Source of the DNA: Devosia sediminis
GTDB lineage: Bacteria; Pseudomonadota; Alphaproteobacteria; Rhizobiales; Devosiaceae
Length of the DNA: 64,000 nt
Assembly (NCBI RefSeq): GCF_016411825.1
Contig: NZ_JAEKMH010000002.1
Coordinates: forward strand, 744,001 to 808,000
Direction of reading: 5' to 3'
Shown here: piece after piece, positions 32,066 through 40,707 of the stretch
How the letters are laid out: each line of letters opens with the position of its first letter
How positions within the stretch are numbered: position 1 is the stretch's first letter
Notes under the pieces: generated by a model
What the model saw: the letters and a program-made list of their open reading frames with translations, nothing else
Database searches by the model: none
Told to the model about the DNA's origin: nothing
Position numbers and translations under genes: made by a program

Positions 32066-32109
32066 CCGTTCCCGCCCGGAACCATTGGCGCCGGGCGGGG
32101 GAGCTGCGA

Positions 32110-33063
32110 TCAATCCGTGAGGTTTTCGTCGGCCGCTTCCACCGAAGCCGTCAGCTTGTCGAGTTCGCTCGCATAGGCGCCGTAGGTACGGATCCAGTAG
32201 GCGGGCCATTCGCCCACTTGGCCGGCCGCCACTGCCTTGATCGTCTGCCAGGTCGGCTGCTCTTCGGCATGCGCGAGCACGGAGGCGGAACGATTGTCGA
32301 CGATCACCAGGTCGGGCTGGTACTTGTCGGCATTTTCCCAGGCCAGGATTTCCCAGTATTCGCCTTCCGGGTCCGTCGGCGTGATGACGTTGAGGCCCCA
32401 ATTGACGAAGTCGTTGAGTTCGGACGCCATGGCAGGCACCGCAACTTCCAGGTCCTCGACACCGGCCCATACGGCCATCACGGTCAGGTTCGGCTTGGCC
32501 GCGGCCGCTGCCTTGAAGGCTTCCAGCGCGGTTTCGAACCGCGCCTTTTCCGCCGCGACGGGTTCGGCGGCGAGATCGGCGCCGAGGCTCCCCGCCAGCA
32601 CTTCATATTCCTCGATCATGGTCAGGATCGAGGGCGCCTGCACGATGCCGGCCACCGGCGCGATTTGCAGCAGCACCGAATCCGCCTCGTTGAGCGGCTT
32701 GCCGCCCCAGTAGGTTTTGCTGACCGGCCAATATTCCGAGATGATCAGGTCCGGCTCCAGCGCCGCCACCTTCTCGATGTCGATCTCGCCCCAGGCCTGC
32801 CCGACGATCTCGATGCCGGTCAGGTCCAGGCCCTGCAGCGACTTGTTTTCCTCGACCGGCGTCTCCGAGAAGATCGCGACCGGCCGGATGCCGAACGACA
32901 TCAGGGCCGCGGCCGGAATGGCATGCGCCACGATCCGCGTCGGGGTCTCGTCGAGGCTGACGGTCTTTCCCGACCCATCCACGAAACTCCACGGCTCCGC
33001 CAGAACGGGCGTCGCGGAAAGGGCCAAGAGGGCCGAAAAGGCCGCAGTCTTCAATAGGTTCAT
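32110..33063 (-). CDS. Siderophore/B12-type ABC substrate-binding protein (FecB/BtuF fold), orphan
   Basis: 317 residues with signal NLLKTAAFSALLALSATPVLA (in part). EPWSFVDGSGKTVSLDETPTRIV is the classic opening of the family, quoted as landmark in two pieces, followed by ALEPDLIISEYW and, later, YQPDLVIVDNRSA. Family members bind ferric siderophores, haem or cobalamin. The neighbouring genes encode no matching permease or ATPase, so it must use a transporter elsewhere or sense a ligand. A TTGACG box upstream on the minus strand is a weak -35 candidate. Confidence 0.85.
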   Translation of the reverse strand: MNLLKTAAFSALLALSATPVLAEPWSFVDGSGKTVSLDETPTRIVAHAIPAAALMSFGIRPVAIFSETPVEENKSLQGLDLTGIEIVGQAWGEIDIEKVAALEPDLIISEYWPVSKTYWGGKPLNEADSVLLQIAPVAGIVQAPSILTMIEEYEVLAGSLGADLAAEPVAAEKARFETALEAFKAAAAAKPNLTVMAVWAGVEDLEVAVPAMASELNDFVNWGLNVITPTDPEGEYWEILAWENADKYQPDLVIVDNRSASVLAHAEEQPTWQTIKAVAAGQVGEWPAYWIRTYGAYASELDKLTASVEAADENLTD

Positions 33064-33142
33064 CGCGCTACTCCAAAGCTGGAACAGCGCTACCCGAGTG
33101 AAACTTGTCTCGTCAACTCCAGTTTTATCGGCGGCTGGCAGT

Positions 33143-34090
33143 CTAGCCCAGCAGTCCCACGCCCTCCGGCACATCGCGATCCATCACCAGCACCCCGTCG
33201 ACCACGGTCAGTCGCGCCTGGTGGATTGCGGTGCGCCGCGCCGCAACGTCGGGCGGGCCATCGGCCTGGCTGCGCTCGTCCCAATCAGGGTGAGTGAAAT
33301 AGAACATCGCCGCGTGGTCCCTGAAGGCTACGACATCGGCATGGCGGACGAATTTGCGGTCCGCTTCGTGCTGTCCCGGCTCGTTGCCGATAATGCCCTG
33401 CCGGCGCCAGAGGCGCGTATCGTCGGAGCGGAAGACGCCCTGGCCATGCCATTCGTCGACGATCAGCCAGTAATAGCCGCCCAGCGCGAAGACGTTCGGC
33501 CCTTCATGCGGATCGCCATAGGGCGAGCCGGCCAGCACCCGCCCCTCCACCTGCCAATTGAACAGGTCCTTGCTCGACGCCGCCCAAGTGCTGGAGCCTG
33601 CATTCTCATCCTTGTACCACATGCGCCAGAGCCCGTCGGGGCAACGGAACACGCAGGCATCGATCACTCGCTGGCTCGAGAGCCGGATCGGCCCGACGCG
33701 CTGCCAGTTCGCGAGGTCCTTGCTGACGAAATGCGTGATGGTGCGCGGCACCCCGCGCCAGTCGTCCGGCACCCCGGTGATATAGCTGAGGAACATGTGA
33801 TATTGCCCCTCGGCATAGATCACCTCCGGCGCCCAGTGCGTATTGCCCCCGGGCTCATCGGCTGGATCATCGAGGCCCGCCACCGTGCCGCGATAGTGCC
33901 AGCTCGCGCCGCCATCGAGGCTCATGGCAACTCCGATGGGCGAGCCGTGAATCCAGGTGAATTTCGGCCCCGCTGCCCCGGCCCGCCGATCGGTGTAAAA
34001 CATCCACCACTCGTCAGACCCTTCGCGGCGAACCACCACCGGGTCCGCCGCGCCATCCTCGACCGGATCACGAAATATCGGTGCGCTCAT
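33143..34090 (-). CDS. GH43-like five-bladed beta-propeller glycosidase
   Basis: 315 residues from the ATG at 34090; the open frame upstream is the palindromic repeat and shadow. IFRDPVEDGAADPVVVRR and EWWMFYTDRRAG are the first blade with a candidate catalytic Asp; GNTHWAPEVIYAEGQYHMFLSY, in parts, VIDACVFRC, and DPHEGPNVFALGGYYWLIVDEW (in parts) with a candidate Glu acid follow. No signal peptide, so a cytoplasmic enzyme acting on imported oligosaccharides. Last gene of the Opp-type transporter group, which also contains a GH51 arabinofuranosidase upstream; arabinosidase or xylosidase activity is likely. Confidence 0.8.
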   Translation of the reverse strand: MSAPIFRDPVEDGAADPVVVRREGSDEWWMFYTDRRAGAAGPKFTWIHGSPIGVAMSLDGGASWHYRGTVAGLDDPADEPGGNTHWAPEVIYAEGQYHMFLSYITGVPDDWRGVPRTITHFVSKDLANWQRVGPIRLSSQRVIDACVFRCPDGLWRMWYKDENAGSSTWAASSKDLFNWQVEGRVLAGSPYGDPHEGPNVFALGGYYWLIVDEWHGQGVFRSDDTRLWRRQGIIGNEPGQHEADRKFVRHADVVAFRDHAAMFYFTHPDWDERSQADGPPDVAARRTAIHQARLTVVDGVLVMDRDVPEGVGLLG

Positions 34091-34110
34091 GCTCTTAACA
34101 ATCGCCGGTG

Positions 34111-34193
34111 CCCACCCTCCCCCTTGAGGGAGGGGAGCGAGATAGGACCTAGCGTTTGCTAAGTCCGTTGAATCGAGCAGGGTGGGGGTGTCG
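34111..34193. repeat. Palindromic repeat between ATPase and GH43-like gene
   Basis: Left arm CCCACCCTCCCCCTTGAGGG, centre with CTAGCG...CTAAG, right arm AGGGTGGGGG. The outer arms CCCACCCT and AGGGTGGGG pair, so the whole unit can form one long stem-loop. Confidence 0.75.
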
Positions 34194-34205
34194 GTCCCGC
34201 CGTGT

Positions 34206-35126
34206 TCACACAGACTCATAAACCCGGACGCTGCGCCCGTCAGCCCTGTCGATGAGCCGTCCGGCCTGTCCAACACTGCCATTGGCCAGCCGCAGCATGT
34301 CCGGATCGGTGCCGAGCTTCCCCGCCCCCGCATCGTCGGTCGAGAGCACTGAGGCCTTCAGCAGCCGCGAATAGGCGTGTTCCGGATTGTCGAGCACCGT
34401 CCGCGCATCGCCCATTTCCACGATCCGTCCCCGCTGCATGATGATCAGCCGGTTGGAAATGTAATAGGCCGTCGCGAGGTCATGCGTAATGTAGATCACC
34501 GACACCCCGAGATCGTCCCGCAGGCTCTTCAAGAGGTTGACGATGCTCATGCGCAGCGACGCATCCACCATCGACACCGGCTCGTCAGCCACCAGCAGCG
34601 GCGGATTGGGGATCAGTGCCCGCGCAATGGCGCAGCGCTGCAACTGCCCGCCGCTCATTTCATGCGGAAAGCGCCCGCGCACTTCCCTAAGGCTGAGGCC
34701 CACCTTCTGCAGCGCCTCGTCCATGGCCCGGTCGATTGCCGCCTTGTCCGACGTATGGAGAAACCGTCTTGCCGTCGATTCCAGATACCGCTCGATCTTC
34801 TTCAGCGGATTGAACGCCTCGAACGGGTTCTGGAACACGGGCTGCACATTGCTCATGAATTCGAGCCGCTTGGCGCGGCCGGCATGCCGGTCAACCTTCT
34901 GCCCGCGAAACAGGATTTCCCCGCGCGACGGGTCTTCGAGCCCCAGGATCATCCGCGCCAGCGTCGTCTTGCCCGATCCGCTCTCGCCGATAATGGTGAA
35001 AATCTCCGGCTTTTCCGCGGAGAGCGAAAAGCTCGCATCCATCACCGCGTCCACCTGCTTGCGGCCGAACAGGCCCCCCATGGTGAAGCGCTTGGAAACG
35101 TCGCGCACGTCGAGAAGCGTCGTCAT
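34206..35126 (-). CDS. Opp/Dpp-type ABC transporter ATPase (F subunit)
   Basis: 306 residues. Walker A GESGSGKTTLAR (about 46-57), Q-loop PVFQNPFEAFNPLKK, signature MSGGQLQRCAIARALIPNPP, Walker B LLVADEPVSMVDASLR, D-loop and H-loop YITHDLATAYYISNR. It overlaps the D-subunit gene by four bases. It pairs with that subunit to power the transporter. Locus context favours oligosaccharide rather than peptide import. Confidence 0.92.
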   Translation of the reverse strand: MTTLLDVRDVSKRFTMGGLFGRKQVDAVMDASFSLSAEKPEIFTIIGESGSGKTTLARMILGLEDPSRGEILFRGQKVDRHAGRAKRLEFMSNVQPVFQNPFEAFNPLKKIERYLESTARRFLHTSDKAAIDRAMDEALQKVGLSLREVRGRFPHEMSGGQLQRCAIARALIPNPPLLVADEPVSMVDASLRMSIVNLLKSLRDDLGVSVIYITHDLATAYYISNRLIIMQRGRIVEMGDARTVLDNPEHAYSRLLKASVLSTDDAGAGKLGTDPDMLRLANGSVGQAGRLIDRADGRSVRVYESV

Positions 35127-36163
35127 GCCATCACTCCCGCGGGTTGGGTCGCATGCACCAGCGGCGCCACGTCGCGCCAGCGCCAGCAGGCGGTGCGGTG
35201 GTCCGGCCCGATGGTTTCGAGCGGCGGCACCTCTTTCCGACAGATGTCGATCGCCAGCGGACAGCGCGGGTGGAAGCGGCAGCCCTGCGGCGGATCCGCC
35301 AGGTTCGGCGGCCGCCCCTCGAGGGCCGGGCGCTGCTGCGTGTCGCCGATGCGCGGCAGGCTGGCCACGAGATGGGCGGTATAGGGGTGCTTGGGCGCAA
35401 AGAACATCTCGCGCGTCGGCCCTTCCTCGACCAGGCGCCCGGCATAGATGATGCCCACCCGGTCGGCGACATTGGCATGCACGCTCATGTCGTGGGTCAC
35501 GAACACCACCGAGGCGCCCATCTCTTTCTGGATGTCGCGGATGAGGTTCAGCACTTCCTTCTGCACCACCACGTCAAGCGCCGTGGTCGGCTCGTCGGCG
35601 ATGATGAATTCGGGATGGCACACGGTGGCCAAGCCAATGGTCACGCGCTGACGCATGCCGCCCGAAAGCTCATGCGGATAGGCGCGAAGCACGTCAGGCG
35701 GCAGCTTCAGCCGGTCGAGATGGGCAACGACCCGGTCCTCGAATGCCTTGCCCTTCAGCCCCAGCGGCCGCGCCGCGAAATCGTGAAAGGTCTTGCCGAT
35801 CCGGCGCACCGGATTGAGCACGCTCATCGACCCCTGCATGATATACGAGAGGTGCTTCCAGCGCACCGCCTCGACCTCATCCGGCGTCGCATGGGCCACG
35901 TCGATCGCCCCGCTGGAAAAGCTGTACTTGGCCGTCCCGCTCACCACCCGCAGCGGTGGCCTGATCGCCGCCGCCAGCACCTTGATGAAGCTGGTCTTGC
36001 CCGACGAGCTTTCCCCGGCAATGCCATAGACCTCGTTCTTGCGCATTGTGACGGTAATGTCGTCCACCGCCCGAACCTCCCGGCTCACGCCGAAATAGTT
36101 CATCTGGTAATAGGCCTTGAGGTTCTCGACCTTGAGGATTTCCGGATTGTTTTCCAGGGTCAT
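35123..36163 (-). CDS. Opp/Dpp-type ABC transporter ATPase (D subunit)
   Basis: 346 residues. Walker A GESSSGKTSFIK, an unusual form with Ser where Gly is normal at the third position. Signature LSGGMRQRVTIGLATVCHPE, Walker B FIIADEPTTALDV, and the OppD-type C-terminal Cys segment GCRFHPRCPLAIDICRKEVP, which binds an Fe-S cluster in some relatives. The start overlaps nothing; the C subunit gene lies 226 bp upstream, with a repeat in that gap. Confidence 0.92.
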   Translation of the reverse strand: MTLENNPEILKVENLKAYYQMNYFGVSREVRAVDDITVTMRKNEVYGIAGESSSGKTSFIKVLAAAIRPPLRVVSGTAKYSFSSGAIDVAHATPDEVEAVRWKHLSYIMQGSMSVLNPVRRIGKTFHDFAARPLGLKGKAFEDRVVAHLDRLKLPPDVLRAYPHELSGGMRQRVTIGLATVCHPEFIIADEPTTALDVVVQKEVLNLIRDIQKEMGASVVFVTHDMSVHANVADRVGIIYAGRLVEEGPTREMFFAPKHPYTAHLVASLPRIGDTQQRPALEGRPPNLADPPQGCRFHPRCPLAIDICRKEVPPLETIGPDHRTACWRWRDVAPLVHATQPAGVMA

Positions 36164-36277
36164 TCTTCTGCCCCTCCACGCGCTATGGCACGGAGGCCAA
36201 AATCAAACTCTGCGGTGGTGACCAACGCGGAAAAGTTCATACCTTCATCCCGCGCAGGGCTGAGCGGGTCCTTGGCA

Positions 36278-36379
36278 CCCTCCCCCTTGAGGGGAGGGCC
36301 GGGGAGGGGGTGGTTGAGTGGCCCACTGATGGACCCCCACCCCCAGCCCCTCCCCTCAAGGGGGAGGGGAGCAGCATCG
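36278..36379. repeat. Palindromic repeat inside the ABC operon
   Basis: Two inverted units: CACCCTCCCCCTTGAGGGG with GGGGAGGGGGTGG, and CCCCCACCCCCAGCCCCTCC with CAAGGGGGAGGGG. It separates the C and D subunit genes and could hold back 3' decay or weaken downstream expression. Confidence 0.8.
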
Positions 36380-36389
36380 AGAAAAATCC

Positions 36390-37247
36390 TCATGCCCCCA
36401 TCCTCCGCAGCCGGCTGCGCGGGTCGATATATTCATTCATGCTCACCGCCAGCAGGAACAGCCCGAGGAAGGTCATGACGATCAGGATCACCGGGATCAC
36501 GATCCACCACCACACGCCCACCACCATGGCCGAGTGCGAATTGGCCCAGTAGAGCACTGTGCCCACGGTCGGTGTGTTGATATTGGTGAGGCCCAGCACG
36601 GCCAGCGTCACTTCGAGGCCGATCGACCACAGCATATTGTTCATGAAGGTCGCGAAGACGATGGGCATGACATAGGGCAGGTGCTCTTCGAGCAGCACTT
36701 TTCGCGTGCTCATGCCCGCAAACACGGCGTGGCGAGTGAATTCACGATGCTTCAATCCCAGCGCCACCGAGCGGATCAGCCGCGCGTCGTAGGGCCAGCC
36801 GAAACAGGCCATGATCAGCGCCAGCGTCATCGCGTCCATATTGCTGCGCAGCACGAAATAGAACAGCACCAGCACCGGGAAGATCGGCACGGCCACGAAG
36901 ATGTCGTTGATGAACATCAGCACCCGATCGACCCAGCCGCCGATATAGCCCGACAGCAACCCGACGGTGATCGAGATGATGCGGCTCAGCACCGCCACGG
37001 TGAAGCCGAAGATCAGGCTGTTCTTGAAGGCGGTGGAAAGCTGCCAGAACATGTCCTGTCCGCGCGAATTGGTGCCGAACCAGTACTGCGTCGAAGGCGG
37101 CATGTCCGGCATGGTCATGTAGATCAGCGTCGTGTCGACCGGCGAGAAGAAGCTGAGCGATGCGAAGATGACGACGATGGTCACCAGCACCAGGCCGATG
37201 GCGAATTCCAGATTGTAGCGGATGAGGTCGCGGAAAACGGCAAACAT
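36390..37247 (-). CDS. Opp/Dpp-type ABC transporter permease (C subunit)
   Basis: 285 residues with an N-terminal helix (LEFAIGLVLVTIVVIFASLSF, in parts), a periplasmic loop, then five to six helices. The ATPase-contact loop is seen as EFTRHAVFAGMSTRKVLLEEHLPYVMPIVFA, in parts (E-A-A type: FAGMSTRKVLLEE). It follows the B subunit by four bases. Together they form the channel. Confidence 0.9.
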   Translation of the reverse strand: MFAVFRDLIRYNLEFAIGLVLVTIVVIFASLSFFSPVDTTLIYMTMPDMPPSTQYWFGTNSRGQDMFWQLSTAFKNSLIFGFTVAVLSRIISITVGLLSGYIGGWVDRVLMFINDIFVAVPIFPVLVLFYFVLRSNMDAMTLALIMACFGWPYDARLIRSVALGLKHREFTRHAVFAGMSTRKVLLEEHLPYVMPIVFATFMNNMLWSIGLEVTLAVLGLTNINTPTVGTVLYWANSHSAMVVGVWWWIVIPVILIVMTFLGLFLLAVSMNEYIDPRSRLRRMGA

Positions 37248-37251
37248 GGCT

Positions 37252-38256
37252 CTACTCCGCCCGCACGCGAGGATCGAGCAGCGGATACATGAGGTCGACG
37301 ATAAAGATCGCCAGCGCCACCGCCGTCACCGAAACTGTCGCCACTGCCAGCACCAGCGAATAATCGCCGCCGCCCACCGCATCGATCATCAGCGACCCCA
37401 GACCCGGATAGTTGAACACCTGCTCGGTGATGATCGTGCCCGAAAACACGCCGCCCAGCGTCATGGCCAGCGCCGTCAACTGCGGCACCAGCGCATTGCG
37501 GATCACGTAACCGCCCACGATCGTGTTGCGGTTGACGCCGGCGAGTTCCGCATAGGTCACGTAGTCCTCGGTCACCACATTGGAGACCAGCGCCCGCATG
37601 CCCAGGAACCAGCCGCCGAACCCGACAAGCACCAGCGAGGTGGCGGGCAGGATCGCATGGGTCAGCACCGAGGCGATGAAGTTCCAGTTCCAGCCCGGCG
37701 TCACCGTCATCGAGAAGCCGCCGGAGATCGGCAAAACCGGCCAGACGAAGCCGAAAATGATGAGCAGGATGAAGGCGACGATATAGTAAGGGATCGGCTG
37801 GATGCCGATGGCGACGATGCCGAAAGCCTTGAGAAACTTGCTGTTCTGGTAGTAGCCGGCAAGACCGCCGAGGATATTGCCGACGATCCAGGTGATCAGC
37901 GTCGAGGTGACCAGCAGCCCCACGGTCCAGGGCAGGGCCCGCATCACCAGGTCCATGGCCGGCGTCGGGAAGGCGATCAGCGAGGGCCCAAGGTCACCCT
38001 GCAAGAGCCGCACCCAGAAATTCCAGTATTGCACCAGGAGCGGCTCGTTGACGCCATACATGTCGGTCAGCGCCTCGCGCATGGCGACGATGGCCTCGGG
38101 CGAGAAATTCGACCGCGCCGTCATGCGCCCCAGCGACGCCTCGACCGGGCTGACCGGTGACAGGTGGGTGACGAGAAACGTGGCGGAGACGCCGAAGAAG
38201 ACCACAGCAAAAAGCTGCAGCAGGCGTTTGCCGACGAAAATTAAGTAGCCTTGCAT
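37252..38256 (-). CDS. Opp/Dpp-type ABC transporter permease (B subunit)
   Basis: 334 residues from the ATG at 38256, seven bases after AGAGG; the open frame further upstream is made of the palindromic repeat. Starts YLIFVGKRLLQLFAVVFFGV, typical of OppB, then six helices. The ATPase-contact loop is YVTYAELAGVNRNTIVGGYV. FNYPGLGSLMIDAV before the last helix is a family hallmark. It lies 261 bp after the binding-protein gene, with a repeat in between. Confidence 0.92.
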   Translation of the reverse strand: MQGYLIFVGKRLLQLFAVVFFGVSATFLVTHLSPVSPVEASLGRMTARSNFSPEAIVAMREALTDMYGVNEPLLVQYWNFWVRLLQGDLGPSLIAFPTPAMDLVMRALPWTVGLLVTSTLITWIVGNILGGLAGYYQNSKFLKAFGIVAIGIQPIPYYIVAFILLIIFGFVWPVLPISGGFSMTVTPGWNWNFIASVLTHAILPATSLVLVGFGGWFLGMRALVSNVVTEDYVTYAELAGVNRNTIVGGYVIRNALVPQLTALAMTLGGVFSGTIITEQVFNYPGLGSLMIDAVGGGDYSLVLAVATVSVTAVALAIFIVDLMYPLLDPRVRAE

Positions 38257-38286
38257 GGGACCTCTCAACGTCCACTTTCTGCCCGA

Positions 38287-38452
38287 CTGCACGGGCTCTC
38301 CTCCACCGCTTGCGGGGGGAGGGGGACCGCCCTTAGGGCGGTGGAGGGGGGTGCAACGAGCGCAAAGCCGGTGAACGTCCCCGCGTTGCTCCCTCTCCAC
38401 CACGCTCCGCGTGGTCCCCCTTTCCCGCAGGCGGGAGAGGAACCAATACGAA
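38287..38452. repeat. Palindromic repeat between binding protein and permease genes
   Basis: CTCTCCTCCACCGCTTGCGG with ...GCGGTGGAGGGGGGTG, and CTCCCTCTCCACCACGCTCC with GGTCCCCCTTTCCCGCAGGC: two stem-loops, one beside a GACCGCCCTTAGGGCGGT hairpin near 38328-38343. Confidence 0.75.
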
Positions 38453-38517
38453 AGGGGCACGCCGGAGGGCATGCCCCTCTGAGGAACCCGACCAAAGCCG
38501 GGTCCCCCGGGAGGTCC

Positions 38518-40446
38518 TTAGCTGGCCCCTTCGACCGGCGTGATCTGCGTGAAGATATACTTGCCGTTCGACCAGTTGGTGACCGGGTTGGCATAGGGCG
38601 CGTCCGCATTCGGCCAGCCGGTCCAGTACCGGTTCGACTGAATGGAGAAGACGTTGTAGGCCATGATCGGAATGTTCGGCATGTCGTCGAGGTGCAGCTT
38701 GACGAATTCGTGGCCGTATTCCGTACCCTTCGGGTCGTTGAAGTCGATGGCGCGGATATTCTCGATGATGGTGTCGAGCCCCGGATTCTTCCAGCGCATC
38801 CAGTTACGGGCAGGCTGGGTTGCGCCCGGCTCGGCCACATATTCCGAATGGTAGCTGTCGAGGAAGAAGCTGAGGTCGGGGTGACCGCCCCATGTTTCCA
38901 CGGCCCAGCCGATTTCCACCGCATAGTCGCCGGCGCCGGTCCGGTCCCAGATATCAGGCGAGACTTCGGCCGAGGCCTGCACGCCGTTCTGCGCCCAGGT
39001 CTGGGCGATGATCACGCCCAGGCGGTTGACCACGCCTTCGCTCGGCACCAGCACGCTGAACTGGAACGGCTGGCCTTCTGGCGTCATCCACTGGTTGCCA
39101 TTCTTGGTGAAGCCGGCCGCGGTGAGCAGTTCCTCGGCCGCCGCGATATCCTGCTTCCACCAGCCATAGCCAAAGGCATTGCGGATGGCGTCTTCATCGG
39201 TCGGCACGGCATCGCCGAACTGCGGACGCACCATTTCGGCGATCTGGGTGCCGATATTGGGGTCGTAGGGCTTGATCTTGCGAGTACCGGTATCGAGCTC
39301 GTAGTTGACCAGATAATCCTGCAGCGGTCCGTGATAGTCGCGCGGATGCGTGCCGGTCGGCGGCACCGAGATCGCCGAGAGCGTCGCCGCACCGCGATAG
39401 GACGCCATGGACATGGCGCGGGCATCGAGCATCAGGGTCAGGGCCCAGCGCACGCGCTTGTCCGCAAAGAGCGGGTTCTGGTGGTTGAACACCGCCATGA
39501 CCAGCGTCGGATCGGGATGGGCATAGGGGAAGCCCGGGAACCAGCCCTGCACCTGCGGGTCCTGGTCCATGATCGAGAATGTGCCTTCCGGCGACAGGTC
39601 GTGGATCATGTCGAGATTGCCGTTGCGCATCTCGATCAGGCGATTGTCGGTGGAGATATTGTTGCGGTAGATGATGTATTTGGGCTTGGGCTCGCCCACC
39701 AGCGCCATCGTGGTCTTGTCCCAGTCCGCGCGCTTTTCCCAGATATACCAAGTGCCGTTCGGATCGAACGAGTGCAGCGTGTAGGGCCCGAGGCTGAGCG
39801 GCGGGTTGTAGTCGTAGCTGAGCACGTCCTCGACGCCTTCGAACACATGCTTGGGCATGATCCAGGCGGCGTTCCAGCGCACCGAGAATACGGTGTGGAA
39901 GCGCGAATTAGGGGCCTTGAGCTTGAAGTGGACAGTATACTTGTCCGGCGCGGTGACTTCGGCCACCTGGGTGGACATGGCGCCGCTCCAGGTCATGCCG
40001 GGCGTATCGCGCTGTTTCTCGACCGTGAACACAACGTCATCGGCGGTGAATTCCACGCCGTCGCTCCAGAAGATGCCTTCGCGCAGCTTGACGGTCATTT
40101 CCGAGAAGTCGTCATTATATTCCCACGGGCCCGAGGCCAGGGAATAATAGATGGCGTTCTCGCTCTTTTCCGGCACGCCGGCATCGGGATCGATGAACCA
40201 CAGCGTGTCCATGGTGAGCTGGTGCAGGCCATTGGACCAGCCGCCGCCGCCATTGACCCAGATATTGAACCAGCTCGGATTGCGGATCACCCCTTCGGGG
40301 TTGTGAACGATGACCGTCTCGTTGCGCGGGAACTGCGCCAGGTCCGGGGCGGTGCCCTCGGCTTCCTGTCCCCAGGCGAGGTTGTTGCCGGCAACCATCA
40401 GCGCGCCAATGGCCGTGGAGCCGATCAGAAATCTGCGTCTATCCAT
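38518..40446 (-). CDS. Family 5 ABC substrate-binding protein (oligosaccharide- or peptide-binding)
   Basis: 642 residues with a Tat-like signal, DRRRFLIGSTAIGALMVAGN, from the ATG at 40446. Family 5 features are EGIFWSDGVEFTADDVVFTV, GSYDP-like NPPLSLGPYTLHSFD, and RALTLMLD-like VRWALTLMLDARAM. At 642 residues it is longer than DppA or OppA (~535), as are several family 5 proteins that bind plant oligosaccharides. It heads the Opp-type operon and follows an arabinofuranosidase gene, so arabino- or xylo-oligosaccharides are the likely ligands. This is inference, not seen in the sequence. Confidence 0.88.
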   Translation of the reverse strand: MDRRRFLIGSTAIGALMVAGNNLAWGQEAEGTAPDLAQFPRNETVIVHNPEGVIRNPSWFNIWVNGGGGWSNGLHQLTMDTLWFIDPDAGVPEKSENAIYYSLASGPWEYNDDFSEMTVKLREGIFWSDGVEFTADDVVFTVEKQRDTPGMTWSGAMSTQVAEVTAPDKYTVHFKLKAPNSRFHTVFSVRWNAAWIMPKHVFEGVEDVLSYDYNPPLSLGPYTLHSFDPNGTWYIWEKRADWDKTTMALVGEPKPKYIIYRNNISTDNRLIEMRNGNLDMIHDLSPEGTFSIMDQDPQVQGWFPGFPYAHPDPTLVMAVFNHQNPLFADKRVRWALTLMLDARAMSMASYRGAATLSAISVPPTGTHPRDYHGPLQDYLVNYELDTGTRKIKPYDPNIGTQIAEMVRPQFGDAVPTDEDAIRNAFGYGWWKQDIAAAEELLTAAGFTKNGNQWMTPEGQPFQFSVLVPSEGVVNRLGVIIAQTWAQNGVQASAEVSPDIWDRTGAGDYAVEIGWAVETWGGHPDLSFFLDSYHSEYVAEPGATQPARNWMRWKNPGLDTIIENIRAIDFNDPKGTEYGHEFVKLHLDDMPNIPIMAYNVFSIQSNRYWTGWPNADAPYANPVTNWSNGKYIFTQITPVEGAS

Positions 40447-40538
40447 CGATGTCCTCCCTTGCGGGGCGCCGCTCGGCGTCCCCTTCTCGGGCGCCACTTG
40501 GCGTCCCTTCCCGGGGCTCCTCAACCCCGCGATAAGTC

Positions 40539-40567
40539 ATACTTAACTAGGGGTTTTCTGCTGTCAA
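40539..40567 (-). promoter_or_regulatory. Candidate promoter of the Opp-type operon
   Basis: On the minus strand: perfect TTGACA (40567-40562), 17-base spacer, AAGTAT (40544-40539), about 95 bases before the binding-protein start. The -10 box is a weak match, so this is only a candidate. Confidence 0.4.
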
Positions 40568-40608
40568 TGGACTTTCTGATGTAAATCCAAAACCATGATA
40601 TTGAATGC

Positions 40609-40637
40609 AAAAGGGCGCCTCGTTGCCGATGCGCCCT
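40609..40637 (-). terminator. Terminator of the arabinofuranosidase gene
   Basis: Minus strand: stem AGGGCGC / GCGCCCT with a 12-base loop, then TTTTGC. It lies 71 bases after the GH51 stop codon, implying that the transporter operon is transcribed separately. Confidence 0.65.
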
Positions 40638-40707
40638 CTCACTTCTCACTTGCGTTATGCTTCGCGCTAACAGTCCGCTAGCAAATTGTCGCCTGCGCGG
40701 GACTGGA

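Noticed and set aside
32071-32100. GC-rich inverted repeat after the 68-residue gene as a terminator
   Set aside because: The stem CCCGCCCGG/CCGGGCGGG is good but no T-run follows on either strand.
33064-33142. Cobalamin riboswitch before the FecB/BtuF-type gene
   Set aside because: The gap is only 79 bp and I see no B12-box-like sequence or room for the fold.
35144-36478. A 444-codon plus-strand open frame opposite the D-subunit ATPase
   Set aside because: Antisense shadow; the minus strand carries Walker and signature motifs.
38257-38472. Upstream extension of the B-subunit permease
   Set aside because: It is composed of the palindromic repeat; the ATG at 38256 gives the standard OppB N-terminus.
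38251-40584. A 777-codon plus-strand open frame opposite the family 5 binding protein
   Set aside because: The minus-strand frame has signal peptide and family motifs; the plus-strand one has none.
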